The position numbers and the translations under genes were made by a program. The notes under the pieces were generated by a model. The model saw only the letters and a program-made list of their open reading frames with translations, ran no database searches and was not told where the DNA came from. Of a stretch of DNA of 42,271 nucleotides, positions 26,929 through 36,557 are shown piece after piece. Each line of letters begins with the position of its first letter. Position 1 is the first letter of the stretch. This stretch comes from an uncultured Prochlorococcus sp. (lineage in GTDB: Bacteria; Cyanobacteriota; Cyanobacteriia; PCC-6307; Cyanobiaceae): NCBI GenBank assembly GCA_902620895.1, contig CACNJU010000013.1, forward strand, positions 1-42,271, in the 5' to 3' direction.

Positions 26929-29016
26929 ATGGATCCCTCAATTTTTAAATACGGAGAATTACCAGAATTTAGAAAATTTACTCCAGAAAACATAAGTAAA
27001 CAATTCCCAGTAGTACTAGAAAAGATAGATGAAGATTTTAAAAACATAGAAAAAAATTTATCTAATTATTTACTTCAAAATGACTTAAATTGGGATAAGG
27101 TAATAAATCCCTTAAATGAAGTGAATGAAATTCTTAGATGGAGTTGGGGAGTAATAAGTCATCTAAATGCAGTAAATAATTCTGAAAGTCTAAGAAACAT
27201 TTATTCAAAATTTCTTCCTGAAATTATTAGCTTGAGTAATAAATTCGGACAAAGTAAAGTAATTTACAATTCTTTAGTAAAGCTTAAAGAGACAAATAAC
27301 TTTGATCAAATTAAAAACAGAATTTTGGATAAAGAAATTCTTGAGATGCAACATAGAGGAATTTCACTACAAAAGGATGATCAAGAAGAATTCAACAAAA
27401 TTTCAGAAAAGCTTGGAAAGCTATCAACAGACTTCAGCAACAATGTTCTCGATGCGACTAATAAATGGTTTTTAATATTAAATAAGAAATCTGAAGTCGA
27501 TGGTCTTCCTGAACGAGTACTTGAATTAATGGCAATTTCTGCACACAACCACTTAAAAAAAGATGAAGAAATCGATATCAAAAATGGGCCTTGGAAATTA
27601 AGTCTAGATATACCAACTTATACTTCATTTATGACGTATGCCACCGACCGTAATCTTAGAGAGAAACTATATAAGGCATTCGTTGGTAGGGCATCTCAAG
27701 GAGAAAATAATAATTCTCAAATCATTGAGGAGATATTATCTCTTAGAACTAAACAGGCTAATCTACTAGGTTATAAAAGTTGGGCAGAACTAAGTTTGTC
27801 AACAAAAATGGCGAAAGAAATAAAAAATGTTGAAAACCTTTTAGAAGAATTGAGAGAACCAGCATTCAAAACCGCAAAAATTGAATTAGAAATGCTCGAT
27901 AAGTTTTCTAAATCTAATGGTTTTTCAGAATCACAGAATATCGAGCCATGGGATATTAGTTATTGGTCAGAACTTCTTAGAAAGGAAAAGCTCAATTTGG
28001 ATCAAGAGTCCTTGAGACCTTGGTTCCCACTAAATGATGTTTTGAAAGGTTTATTTAAATTAAGTGAAAAGCTTTTTGAAATTAAAGTAGTTGAGGCAAC
28101 TGATGAGGCACCTCTTTGGAATGATGACGTTTTATTTTTTAATATCCTTAATAAAGAAGAAAACAAAATTGCATCCTTTTACCTAGATCCTTATTCTCGG
28201 CCTGAATCAAAGAGAGGAGGGGCTTGGATGGATGAATGTTTGATCAAAAATAATATTGGCAAAAAGACCCTCCCTGTAGCTTATCTCGTTTGTAATCAGA
28301 CTCCACCATCAAAAGATAAACCTAGTTTGATGAGTTTTGAAGAAGTTCAGACACTTTTCCATGAATTTGGTCATGGTCTTCAACACATGCTTACTACTGT
28401 AAATCTTCCTCAAGCAGCTGGCATCAACAACGTTGAGTGGGACGCAGTCGAACTTCCAAGTCAATTTATGGAAAACTGGTGTTTCCATAAAAATACACTT
28501 ATGAATATTGCCAAGCACTATAAAACAGGAGAAAAACTATCCGATGAGAATTTTGAGAAGCTCCTTAAAAATAGAACTTTTAATTGTGGTATGGCTACTA
28601 TTAGACAACTACATTTCGCAATTACAGACCTCAGATTACACAGTAATATTGATAAAAACAAAGGAAAAACTCCAGATGAAATAAGAAGAGAAATTGCAAA
28701 ACAAACTACTGTTATTGAACCAATTCAAGAAGATCAATTTCTATGTTGTTTTAGTCATATATTTGCAGGCGGATATTCTGCAGGATATTACTCATATAAA
28801 TGGGCTGAAGTTCTAAGTGCTGATGCATTTTCAATGTTCGAAGAAGCTGATCTAGAAAACTCTGAAGATTTAAAGTTAATAGGAAAGAAATTTAAAGATA
28901 CAATACTTAGCTTGGGTGGAAGCTTACCTCCATTAGACATATTTAAACTTTTCAGAGGAAGAGAGCCACAAACAGATTCCTTAATAAGACACTTAGGTCT
29001 ATCTGGAGCTACATAA
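26929..29016 (+). CDS. prlC: M3-family oligopeptidase (oligopeptidase A type)
   Basis: Cytoplasmic zinc metallopeptidase that breaks peptides such as cleaved signal or transit peptides into smaller pieces. 695 residues. The zinc site is complete: HEFGH at 478-482 (two His plus catalytic Glu479) and third ligand Glu508 in VELPSQ. ASFYLDPYSRPESKRGGAW upstream and the C-terminal GGYSAGYYSYKWAEVLSADAF segment (near 619-639) are typical of oligopeptidase A/PrlC and of the plant organellar enzyme. ATG start, 12 nt after ndhD. Its 3' end overlaps the convergent lipase-like gene by 8 nt. Confidence 0.92.
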   Translation: MDPSIFKYGELPEFRKFTPENISKQFPVVLEKIDEDFKNIEKNLSNYLLQNDLNWDKVINPLNEVNEILRWSWGVISHLNAVNNSESLRNIYSKFLPEIISLSNKFGQSKVIYNSLVKLKETNNFDQIKNRILDKEILEMQHRGISLQKDDQEEFNKISEKLGKLSTDFSNNVLDATNKWFLILNKKSEVDGLPERVLELMAISAHNHLKKDEEIDIKNGPWKLSLDIPTYTSFMTYATDRNLREKLYKAFVGRASQGENNNSQIIEEILSLRTKQANLLGYKSWAELSLSTKMAKEIKNVENLLEELREPAFKTAKIELEMLDKFSKSNGFSESQNIEPWDISYWSELLRKEKLNLDQESLRPWFPLNDVLKGLFKLSEKLFEIKVVEATDEAPLWNDDVLFFNILNKEENKIASFYLDPYSRPESKRGGAWMDECLIKNNIGKKTLPVAYLVCNQTPPSKDKPSLMSFEEVQTLFHEFGHGLQHMLTTVNLPQAAGINNVEWDAVELPSQFMENWCFHKNTLMNIAKHYKTGEKLSDENFEKLLKNRTFNCGMATIRQLHFAITDLRLHSNIDKNKGKTPDEIRREIAKQTTVIEPIQEDQFLCCFSHIFAGGYSAGYYSYKWAEVLSADAFSMFEEADLENSEDLKLIGKKFKDTILSLGGSLPPLDIFKLFRGREPQTDSLIRHLGLSGAT

Positions 29017-29620
29017 CAATTTCATCGATTATTTTGTCAACCACAGATTTGTTTCTTACTAGATTTCTATGTTTAAATACTTTTACTGATATTTTTTTTC
29101 CAAAATTTAAATTTGTCCACCAACCAGGGAAAACCATCATATCCCAATAAGTAAAGAAATTTATACACTCAATATCATCAAGTAAAAAATCATTATTTGC
29201 TAGTTCCGTTAAAAACTTACTATTTATTTTCATTTCTGATATTCCTCTAAAAGGGTATTTAGGTATTAATTGAGCCATCAAAGTTCCTTTGTGAGGGGAA
29301 CCTATAGATATTAATCTTCTTGTTCTTTTACACCCATTAAATTTTTGAAGCCAGTACCTACCAATTATTCCTCCCATAGAAAATCCCAAAATATCTATTT
29401 CTTTTTTTAAACCATATTTCTCTAAAATTAATCCGTTTAATTTATTAGTCAAATCGAGAATTGAAGTCATTCCAAACGAATGCTTAAGAGTTGGGGCGAA
29501 ATATTCAATGCCCATATCATCAAGTTTTGAGGTAATAGGAGAAAAAATACTTGAAGTATTCCAAAGACCATGAATCAATATAATGGGATTTCTCTTTTCC
29601 AATACTTTAATTATTTTCAA
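29009..29620 (-). CDS. Lipase-like alpha/beta hydrolase
   Basis: 203-residue serine hydrolase. IILIHGLWNTSS at 13-24 gives the oxyanion-hole HG motif, GFSMGG at 79-84 the nucleophile elbow (Ser81), and FKHRNLVRNKSVVD at 182-195 a likely catalytic His184; an Asp near 160 could complete the triad. SIGSPHKGT at 105-113 is typical of triacylglycerol-lipase/PGAP1-like hydrolases that act on membrane lipids. There is no signal peptide. The substrate is unknown. The start is TTG (29620-29618), and the gene overlaps folB by 14 nt, so it is made with folB. The 3' end overlaps prlC by 8 nt. Confidence 0.82.
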   Translation of the reverse strand: MKIIKVLEKRNPIILIHGLWNTSSIFSPITSKLDDMGIEYFAPTLKHSFGMTSILDLTNKLNGLILEKYGLKKEIDILGFSMGGIIGRYWLQKFNGCKRTRRLISIGSPHKGTLMAQLIPKYPFRGISEMKINSKFLTELANNDFLLDDIECINFFTYWDMMVFPGWWTNLNFGKKISVKVFKHRNLVRNKSVVDKIIDEIVM

Positions 29621-29969
29621 GAATTCTTACAATTGAAACCTTCCCATCAAAACCTGTGATTGGAGGATTGCATTTTGTCAAAATAATTTTAATTTTAGAA
29701 AGATTAAATTCCTGGTCAATGATTTCTAAAATTGAGTTTGAATATTTTTCGATTGTGAAACAATATATTTTCTTTGATTGATCTTTTAAAATTTGAACTA
29801 ATTTTGAATAGTCAACTGTTTTTTTAATATCATCATTTACTGTACATTTTTCAAAATCAGTCCACAAGAATATATCTAGAATAAATAATTGTCCTAGTTC
29901 CCTTTCTTCATCAAGAACGCCAACCCTAGCCCAAAGTTCAATATTCTCAATTTTTAAAAAAGTTTCCAT
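29607..29969 (-). CDS. folB: Dihydroneopterin aldolase
   Basis: Folate-pathway enzyme that cleaves 7,8-dihydroneopterin to 6-hydroxymethyl-dihydropterin and glycolaldehyde. 120 residues, the normal length. The N-terminal GVLDEERELGQLFILD near 17-32 contains the conserved Glu motif, and TKCNPPITGFDGKVSI near 98-113 contains the conserved lysine and pterin-binding loop. ATG start, 11 nt after proA; overlaps the lipase-like gene by 14 nt. Confidence 0.93.
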   Translation of the reverse strand: METFLKIENIELWARVGVLDEERELGQLFILDIFLWTDFEKCTVNDDIKKTVDYSKLVQILKDQSKKIYCFTIEKYSNSILEIIDQEFNLSKIKIILTKCNPPITGFDGKVSIVRILENN

Positions 29970-29980
29970 CTTTAAAAGTT

Positions 29981-31291
29981 TTAAAGATCTTTATGTGTAT
30001 AGATAGCTTTTCCTAATGAAAAATCATCCACTATATTCCCATCACCTTTTAGGAAATATTTATAAGTTACCAAACCTTCTAGACCTACAGGTCCCCTTGG
30101 CGGAAGAGTTTGCGTAGATATACCAACTTCAGCTCCGAATCCATATCTAAACCCATCTGCAAACCTAGTGGAGCAATTATGAAAAACACCTGCACTATCA
30201 ACTACATTCATAAATCTATTGGCAGTATTTGAATTTTCAGTAATTATTCCATCTGTGTGTTTTGAACTATATTTTTGAATATGTGTGATTGCTTCCTCAA
30301 GATCATTAACAATTTTTATCGACAAGATTAAATCCAAATATTCAGTTTGCCAATCTTCTAAACTAGCTTCATACTTTAATCCTAATTCAACTGACTTCTT
30401 ATCTCCGATTAATTTAACATCATTAGAATTAAACAATGGGATGGCCTTTTCTAAAAAAGCTGGTGCGATATCTTTATGTACTAATAAAGTTTCGATAGCA
30501 TTACATGCTGCAGGATATTGAATCTTGCTGTCCAAAGCGACTGATAAAGCCATCTCTAGATTTGCCTCAATATCTATAAACAAGTGACAAATTCCATCGG
30601 CATGGCCTAGCACAGGAATTCTTGTATTCTCCTGAATAAATTTAACTAATTCATTACTTCCTCTTGGAATTATTAAATTAATATATTTCTCAAGATTTAA
30701 CATTGCCATGCTATCTTTTCTGCTTGTTAGTAAACATATTGCATTTTTATCAAGACCTGATTCATCTAAACCTTCTTGCAATGCTTGCACTATTGAAGTA
30801 TTCGTTAAATTTGCTTCACTACCACCTTTTAGCATTACTCCATTACCTGATCTTATTGCTAAAGAACTAATCTGCATCACGGCATCTGGCCTTGATTCAA
30901 AAATAACTCCTAAGACTCCAATTGGTACAGTTTTTCTTTCTAAGATCAATCCCTTTGAAAGCTCTCTTTTTATTTGAACTTGATTTATAGGATCAGCCAA
31001 GTCACCAACTTTTCTTACTCCTTCAATTCCTGCATTTAATTTTGATTTTGATAACTTTAATCTAGAAAGTAAAGCCCCAGGAATACCCTTTTTTTCTGCA
31101 CTTGAATAATCCTCATTATTAGCCTCTAATATTTCTTTAGAATTTTTCTCTAGATAATCAGCCATAAAATTTAAGGCTTTAATTCGGTTTTGATTTTCAG
31201 TCTGACTTATTTTTATTGATGCCAAACGAACTTTATCAGCTTTTTCTAGAAGATCATTACCTGGTTGAGGAACTTCAAAGATATTAGCCAT
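29981..31291 (-). CDS. proA: Gamma-glutamyl phosphate reductase
   Basis: NADPH-dependent reductase of proline synthesis, turning gamma-glutamyl phosphate into glutamate semialdehyde. 436 residues, aldehyde-dehydrogenase fold. Conserved stretches: GVIFESRPDAV near 128-138, SGNGVMLKGGSEA near 148-160, IIPRGSNELV near 207-216, and QYPAACNAIETLLVH with catalytic Cys263; the C-terminal FADGFRYGFGAEVGISTQ is also typical. Follows the tamB-like gene after 66 nt and precedes folB by 11 nt. No proB is visible in the window. Confidence 0.95.
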   Translation of the reverse strand: MANIFEVPQPGNDLLEKADKVRLASIKISQTENQNRIKALNFMADYLEKNSKEILEANNEDYSSAEKKGIPGALLSRLKLSKSKLNAGIEGVRKVGDLADPINQVQIKRELSKGLILERKTVPIGVLGVIFESRPDAVMQISSLAIRSGNGVMLKGGSEANLTNTSIVQALQEGLDESGLDKNAICLLTSRKDSMAMLNLEKYINLIIPRGSNELVKFIQENTRIPVLGHADGICHLFIDIEANLEMALSVALDSKIQYPAACNAIETLLVHKDIAPAFLEKAIPLFNSNDVKLIGDKKSVELGLKYEASLEDWQTEYLDLILSIKIVNDLEEAITHIQKYSSKHTDGIITENSNTANRFMNVVDSAGVFHNCSTRFADGFRYGFGAEVGISTQTLPPRGPVGLEGLVTYKYFLKGDGNIVDDFSLGKAIYTHKDL

Positions 31292-31357
31292 AATATTTTC
31301 TAGTTAATTTAATAATAATTCAAATTAACGATTCTTTAAAGTAAATTTCTTTCTGAG

Positions 31358-34300
31358 TTAATATCTAAAAAATAATTGAACTTGACTTTTCCAATCCCCA
31401 TTGGAATCATAAGAACCTAATAATTCTAAGTTTGGATTTGCCTGAAAAGTCAAAATTCCTAAAGGTGAAATATCATCTCTACCTGGAACGGTTTGAAAGG
31501 CAAAATTTATCGCATCAGTAATATCAAGCCCTATTTCGGCTACCCAAGCTTGAGAAGAAAATTCTTCATTAGAAGATTCTTGCCCATCATTTTCTATATC
31601 TAAATTTTCATTGGAAAAAATATTATTTAATGAATCATTATTTTCTATTAACGCTGGATATAAAGATAATTGGAATCTTTCACTAAATGCATCAGCATTA
31701 TTAAGTTGAGAAATAAATGCTCTATTTACTAAATTTGCAGAGTTTCCTCCAATTAAACCAATTATTTGTGATCTGTTATAACTTGGCGTGCTCCTTAATT
31801 GGATTCTTCTATTTTCATCAGCAAAAGATAATTGATCTAAAAATCCTTCATAAGATGCTTCAATTTTGATAAGCCTTGAATTGCCAATCCCAAATGATCC
31901 CAAACCAGTAGAAGTTGCATTTACATCAAGATCACCTGAGATGTTTAAATCCTTATTATTTTCACTAATAGGTATTATGGAATCTGGAACTTTACTAACC
32001 AGAGAGAAATTAATAAATGGAACAACGCCACTTCTTGATGCAAATAAAATATAGTTATCTTTATTTTTATCAAGTTTAAATGGAGTAGTATATAGATTAG
32101 CTCTACCTTTTTTAAGATAAATTAGACCCCTAGCATTTAAATCTTTTCCCACCTTACCTTTTATATTAAGGTCTAATTTGGTATCTAAATAAGCCTCAAC
32201 TAATTCTGAATATTGAAGTTTAAAATCTGAACCAAGTTTTAATTTAAGATTATTAAAACTCAAATTATTTAAATAATTAGGCAAAGTTTCTCCTAAAAGA
32301 ACTGAATTCAAAATTGTTTCATTTGAAATTATTTCAATATTTTCATTATTGTTCCAATAGAGTTCTGGCCAATCTTTTTTAACCTCTTTTCGTATAAGAT
32401 TATTTTCTTTTTTATTATTTTGATTAGTACTATTAAAATTAATAAATCCATTATAAAAGTTTAGAGAGCCTCCCAATATAGGACTTTCAAATGATCCACT
32501 TAAATCAATATCTGAATCTATTAAAAAATTAAAATTATCTTTCTTTAAATTAAATCTATTCGTTATCAAATTAATTTCTGCTTTATCGGAATTATTCTGA
32601 CTATAGAAAGGCAAAGACCCTTTTATAAAAATTGTCCCAGAGTCTTCGGCCTTGGCTTGTAGATTATTGATCTCTAAAGAATCAAAATCAAAAATTATTG
32701 TACTATTAATATCTTTAATTATATTGTTTAATAAATCAATTTCAGAATCTTGAACTACGATAAATCCATTTAATTGAGGTTGATTTAAGGTTCCTTTTAA
32801 AATTACTCTAAGATTCACATCACCTTCTTTAAAGGTAAAGTATTCATCAGCAAAAATATCTATTAACTCAATAAACTTTCCATCTCCAATTAATCTTAGA
32901 TCTAATTTATTCGAATTATTTATAGGTATTGAACCTTCAATATTAATTGGGATTTCAGAATCATTTATTAGAAGGGAAAAATCAATATCAAAAATAGAAT
33001 TATTAAATTTAACTAGTCCTTTATCAAATATTATTATGTTATTTTTAATTGATGAATTATTGGAAAAAATTTCGCTAGAGAAAGATTTTTTATCAAGATC
33101 ATAAAATAAATTAATATCCAATCCTCCAAGAAAATCTCTTGGTTTATTTAAAAAGACATTTGAGACACTCAATGGTAATTTTTTAATTCTTAAAGAACCC
33201 TCCCCTGTTAATAATCCTCCTTCCAAATCAATAGAAAATTCCTCTTTATTATTCTTGTAATCATCTTTAGATACATCAAAATAGCCATTTAATTTTGCAT
33301 TCAATTTATAATTTAATGGTCTATCGCCATGAATAAATATTTTTCCGTTGTATCTACTTCTAAATTTATTTAAATATTTTTGCAAATTAAATTTATCCTC
33401 GAGCACATTACTATTTTCAATAAAGTTATTTATAAAATTGATCCTCTCTTTAAATGAATTATTTTCTTTATTTATTTCCAAATCATCCAAAATATTTGAT
33501 TTACTTATAGGAATCACTTTTTTATTATCAAAGTTAAAAATATCAACAGCTGTAAGGATAGTCCAACTAGTGCTTATATCCTTAAATTCTGAATTAATTA
33601 AATTATTTTTACTTGAATCATATTCGACTTCAATAATACCTCCATCAATTGGATATAAAGAAGAATTAATATAAAAAGAATTATTGTTGATGCTGAAATC
33701 AAATAATGAATTGGCAAGATTAATATTCCCATATTTACCTAAACTCCAAGCAATTCGCCCATCAAGGTTTGACTGGTCTGACGAAATTGCTCCCTCACCA
33801 TTAATAATTCCGTCAATTCTATCGAATTGATTTTTGTTTATAGATAATTCAAGTTCGCCAAGAGGAAAATTATCCGCCCGCCAATTATAACTATCATCCT
33901 CTTTGAATATTCCTATAGTACCTTTATTTGAGTTAAAAACTCTTACAAAATTTGCATTATTTAGTTTAAGATCAGAATTAAACTTGATTGAAAGAAATGA
34001 AGGGATCGGAGAATATCTATTTTTCATGTTTAGCAGAAATTCATTATTTTCATTTTTAATGTCTCCCTCCCATATTTCTCTAATGCGGATACCTTTAAAA
34101 TGAGGGTAATCAAGATTAAAGTTTATCGAAATATCAGGATCAGTAATTTTTCCCTTTAATTCTCCTCTAGCAGTAATGAAACCCCTTATATCATTTTTCC
34201 GGAAAATATTTAAATTAGATAATTGAGTTCTATTTATTTTAAAACTAGTATCTATATCACCAAAATTAATACCTCTGCTATCAAACCAATAAGGAATATT

Positions 34301-35317
34301 CCCCGATAATTGGATATCTGGATTAAGACTATTAATGTATCCAATACTTCCTTTAAGATCAATATTATTGGAACTTCTATTTAATGGCACATTTAAATTA
34401 AAATTCGAAGTTAAAGTTCCATAATTTAATTTTCCTGAATTACCAATTAAATTATTATCTTTACAAAAAAAACTAGTTAAGTCTGAATTTATATTCTCTG
34501 ATAAACCTTCCGATTTTATTTCTAAATTAGTAAAAGAAAATCTACCTTTGCAAAATGTTTCATTTGGTAATCTATTAAATTTAAAGTTAGATTTAAAATT
34601 TCCTTTTTTAAAAATAATTTTTCTATTCCCTATAAAATATCCAGAATTTTCAAGATCTAAACCCCTAGAAAATAAATCCAGTTTTAAAAAGTCTTGATTT
34701 AATTTTGTATTAATTTTAAATTTTAAAAAACTTTTTTCATCAAAATTTGATTTTACATTTGCGATGATTTGTCTATTACTTGACTTGTAGATAATGTTAC
34801 CTTTTACTTTTGTTTTTAATCCTGCTTTTTTAAAATTAAGGATTGAATACTTATTTAAATTAAAGTTCAATTCATATTTTAATTTTAATTTTTTTGTATT
34901 TCTATCTTTTTCATAAGGTTTATCTCTTTTAAAAAAATCTCTATCAATATTAATTGCAGCTTGCTGAGGACTTATTTTTACTATCCATTTTTGTTTTAAA
35001 AAAGATCTAAAAGGCATAATGCCCACATATACATTTTTAGCTTTAATTTCAGAATTTATATCTTTTTTATCATTAATTTTTGAATTACCTAAAGAAAAAC
35101 CTAGAAATCTGATACCGACATAATCCCCTAAATCAACATTTTTATCTAAAAGATTCTCAATACTTTCTTCTAATTCTAATTTCCTAGAACTATAAGTTTC
35201 TTTTAAAAAATTATTTAATAAAAAAGTACTAAAAAAACCTAAGGGGAAAAGCATCCCTACTAAAAGAATCTTAGTATTTAAATTTAGAGATCTAATTTTT
35301 TTCAAGTAAGAGCCCAA
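31358..35317 (-). CDS. tamB: TamB/TIC236-like AsmA-family envelope protein
   Basis: 1319 residues, the largest gene here. A single N-terminal membrane segment (about 16-34) is followed by a long beta-rich, Asn/Ser/Lys-rich repeat-like body, and by a C-terminal TamB domain (about 930-1319) that ends in QVQLFFRY, an outer-membrane-type aromatic end. TamB proteins bridge the inner and outer membranes and are linked to lipid transport and outer-membrane protein assembly; the plastid relative is TIC236. The annotated start is TTG (35317-35315); a second in-frame TTG four codons later gives MKKIRS, a more usual beginning, so the start is uncertain. Divergent from ycf51 across a 52-nt gap. Confidence 0.88.
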   Translation of the reverse strand: MGSYLKKIRSLNLNTKILLVGMLFPLGFFSTFLLNNFLKETYSSRKLELEESIENLLDKNVDLGDYVGIRFLGFSLGNSKINDKKDINSEIKAKNVYVGIMPFRSFLKQKWIVKISPQQAAINIDRDFFKRDKPYEKDRNTKKLKLKYELNFNLNKYSILNFKKAGLKTKVKGNIIYKSSNRQIIANVKSNFDEKSFLKFKINTKLNQDFLKLDLFSRGLDLENSGYFIGNRKIIFKKGNFKSNFKFNRLPNETFCKGRFSFTNLEIKSEGLSENINSDLTSFFCKDNNLIGNSGKLNYGTLTSNFNLNVPLNRSSNNIDLKGSIGYINSLNPDIQLSGNIPYWFDSRGINFGDIDTSFKINRTQLSNLNIFRKNDIRGFITARGELKGKITDPDISINFNLDYPHFKGIRIREIWEGDIKNENNEFLLNMKNRYSPIPSFLSIKFNSDLKLNNANFVRVFNSNKGTIGIFKEDDSYNWRADNFPLGELELSINKNQFDRIDGIINGEGAISSDQSNLDGRIAWSLGKYGNINLANSLFDFSINNNSFYINSSLYPIDGGIIEVEYDSSKNNLINSEFKDISTSWTILTAVDIFNFDNKKVIPISKSNILDDLEINKENNSFKERINFINNFIENSNVLEDKFNLQKYLNKFRSRYNGKIFIHGDRPLNYKLNAKLNGYFDVSKDDYKNNKEEFSIDLEGGLLTGEGSLRIKKLPLSVSNVFLNKPRDFLGGLDINLFYDLDKKSFSSEIFSNNSSIKNNIIIFDKGLVKFNNSIFDIDFSLLINDSEIPINIEGSIPINNSNKLDLRLIGDGKFIELIDIFADEYFTFKEGDVNLRVILKGTLNQPQLNGFIVVQDSEIDLLNNIIKDINSTIIFDFDSLEINNLQAKAEDSGTIFIKGSLPFYSQNNSDKAEINLITNRFNLKKDNFNFLIDSDIDLSGSFESPILGGSLNFYNGFINFNSTNQNNKKENNLIRKEVKKDWPELYWNNNENIEIISNETILNSVLLGETLPNYLNNLSFNNLKLKLGSDFKLQYSELVEAYLDTKLDLNIKGKVGKDLNARGLIYLKKGRANLYTTPFKLDKNKDNYILFASRSGVVPFINFSLVSKVPDSIIPISENNKDLNISGDLDVNATSTGLGSFGIGNSRLIKIEASYEGFLDQLSFADENRRIQLRSTPSYNRSQIIGLIGGNSANLVNRAFISQLNNADAFSERFQLSLYPALIENNDSLNNIFSNENLDIENDGQESSNEEFSSQAWVAEIGLDITDAINFAFQTVPGRDDISPLGILTFQANPNLELLGSYDSNGDWKSQVQLFFRY

Positions 35318-35369
35318 AAATAGAGTAGGCTTACAAAATATAAGAAATTAATCAGGTCAAAGCCACTAA

Positions 35370-35813
35370 ATGTCTTTTTTTGAACTATTAGAGAACACAC
35401 CCAAAATTTTTGGATTCTTTGGAATATTTCTTTTCATTTGCACCATAGCAGCTTTTATATTTAATTTTGGTTTTAAATTTCGAATAATTGGAGCAACTAT
35501 TTTTTCATTATTGCTTTCTTTGAGTAGTTGGGCATTTATACAAAGTTACACCGAAAAGGTTCAGATAGAAGGCGCAAAATATGTTCCAATTGTTTATGAC
35601 AATGGGTTCGATTTGATTATTGCTAAAGCAGATGATGAATTTCCAAAAGAATCTATTGAACCAACTTTAGAACAATTATCAGAAAATTTAATGAAAGGTA
35701 GCAGATCTGGAGCGAATGTAAAAATAAAGATAAGAAAACTTGAAAAAATTTCAAATGGGGTAAGTAAACCTGTCGTTATAGGAGAAGTTCAGAAAAATGT
35801 TAAGATGAATTAG
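35370..35813 (+). CDS. ycf51: Ycf51 family protein (DUF2518)
   Basis: 147 residues with two membrane spans, about 12-32 and 39-58, and a soluble C-terminal domain. YVPIVYDNGFD near 71-81 and the closing GEVQKNVK match the Ycf51 family of cyanobacteria and algal plastids. The function is not known to me. It opens a plus-strand run; the DUF4332 gene follows after 10 nt, so they are probably co-transcribed. Confidence 0.85.
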   Translation: MSFFELLENTPKIFGFFGIFLFICTIAAFIFNFGFKFRIIGATIFSLLLSLSSWAFIQSYTEKVQIEGAKYVPIVYDNGFDLIIAKADDEFPKESIEPTLEQLSENLMKGSRSGANVKIKIRKLEKISNGVSKPVVIGEVQKNVKMN

Positions 35814-35823
35814 TCTGTGAAAA

Positions 35824-36243
35824 ATGGAAAGTAAAACATTTTTAGAATTTTTGCCAAGTAATTTTAGACATGAGAGATCTTTTTTTATTAAAAACAATCT
35901 AACTGACTTTGAAAAATTAAGTAATCTTTCGGACTTAGATATAAATGAGATTCAGAGAAAATCTTCACTATGTACATTAAATAATCTAAAAAAAATTAGA
36001 GCTATAGCTATTTTTAAAAAAGAAATTGGAATTTCTCCACCGCAAGCATATCTACTTTTACATTGCGGTATATCTTCTCTAAAATCATTATCACTATCTA
36101 CCCCTTACGAATTAGAACGCAAAATTGGTAGATTAGAAAGAATTCTTAGAGTAAAAACGGAGACAGATACAACTTTTACTCTCTTAAAAGAATGGATTAA
36201 AAAAGCTATTCAAATCGATAAATCTATTGGGAATTTTGGATAA
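35824..36243 (+). CDS. DUF4332 domain protein (helix-hairpin-helix-like)
   Basis: 139-residue soluble protein. ISPPQAYLLLHCGISSLKSLS near 75-95, followed by an ER.IGRLERILR stretch and WIKKAIQ near 122-128, fits the DUF4332 family, a tandem helix-hairpin-helix-like fold that is often linked to DNA or nucleotide contexts. No catalytic residues, signal or membrane span are visible. It sits 10 nt after ycf51 and 40 nt before a small exported protein; the context does not explain its role. Confidence 0.7.
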   Translation: MESKTFLEFLPSNFRHERSFFIKNNLTDFEKLSNLSDLDINEIQRKSSLCTLNNLKKIRAIAIFKKEIGISPPQAYLLLHCGISSLKSLSLSTPYELERKIGRLERILRVKTETDTTFTLLKEWIKKAIQIDKSIGNFG

Positions 36244-36283
36244 AAAAATTTTTTAATGTAGAATTTAGAAAAAGCTTGTGATA

Positions 36284-36550
36284 ATGAAACCTCTGTTATT
36301 TTTTTTATTTTTGTTTTCCAACTCTTTATACCCTGTTTTAAGTCAATCAAATTTATTGGAAACTGTAAAAAAGAATCCAAACGAAGCGAAGAATTTATGT
36401 AATAAGTTTAGAGAGTTTAATTCAAAAGGCATTTCAGCTAGTTCAGATAAAGCTATAGAGTATGTATCAAACAAAAAAAAGTTAACTCCCGTTAACGCAG
36501 AGATCTTCTCTATTTACGTAATTGGGCTGCACTGCCCAGACATAATCTAA
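36284..36550 (+). CDS. Small exported protein, unknown function
   Basis: 88 residues from the ATG at 36284; an in-frame GTG at 36278 would add two. A hydrophobic N-terminus (about MKPLL to YPVLS) reads as a signal peptide with cleavage after VLS, leaving a periplasmic peptide of about 68 residues. Two cysteines remain in the mature part, one in NLCNKF and one in the C-terminal GLHCPDII, and could form a disulfide. The C...(~45)...CP layout recalls DUF732-like small secreted proteins, but the match is only by eye. 40 nt after the DUF4332 gene and 7 nt before the CocE-like gene. Confidence 0.7.
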   Translation: MKPLLFFLFLFSNSLYPVLSQSNLLETVKKNPNEAKNLCNKFREFNSKGISASSDKAIEYVSNKKKLTPVNAEIFSIYVIGLHCPDII

Positions 36551-36557
36551 AGCCTAA

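Noticed and set aside
33348..33674. 108-codon open frame antisense to the tamB-like gene
   Set aside because: Mirrors the AT-rich, repetitive tamB-like coding frame and is Leu/Ile/Ser-rich as expected for its complement; no start signal and no family match. Treated as a shadow frame.
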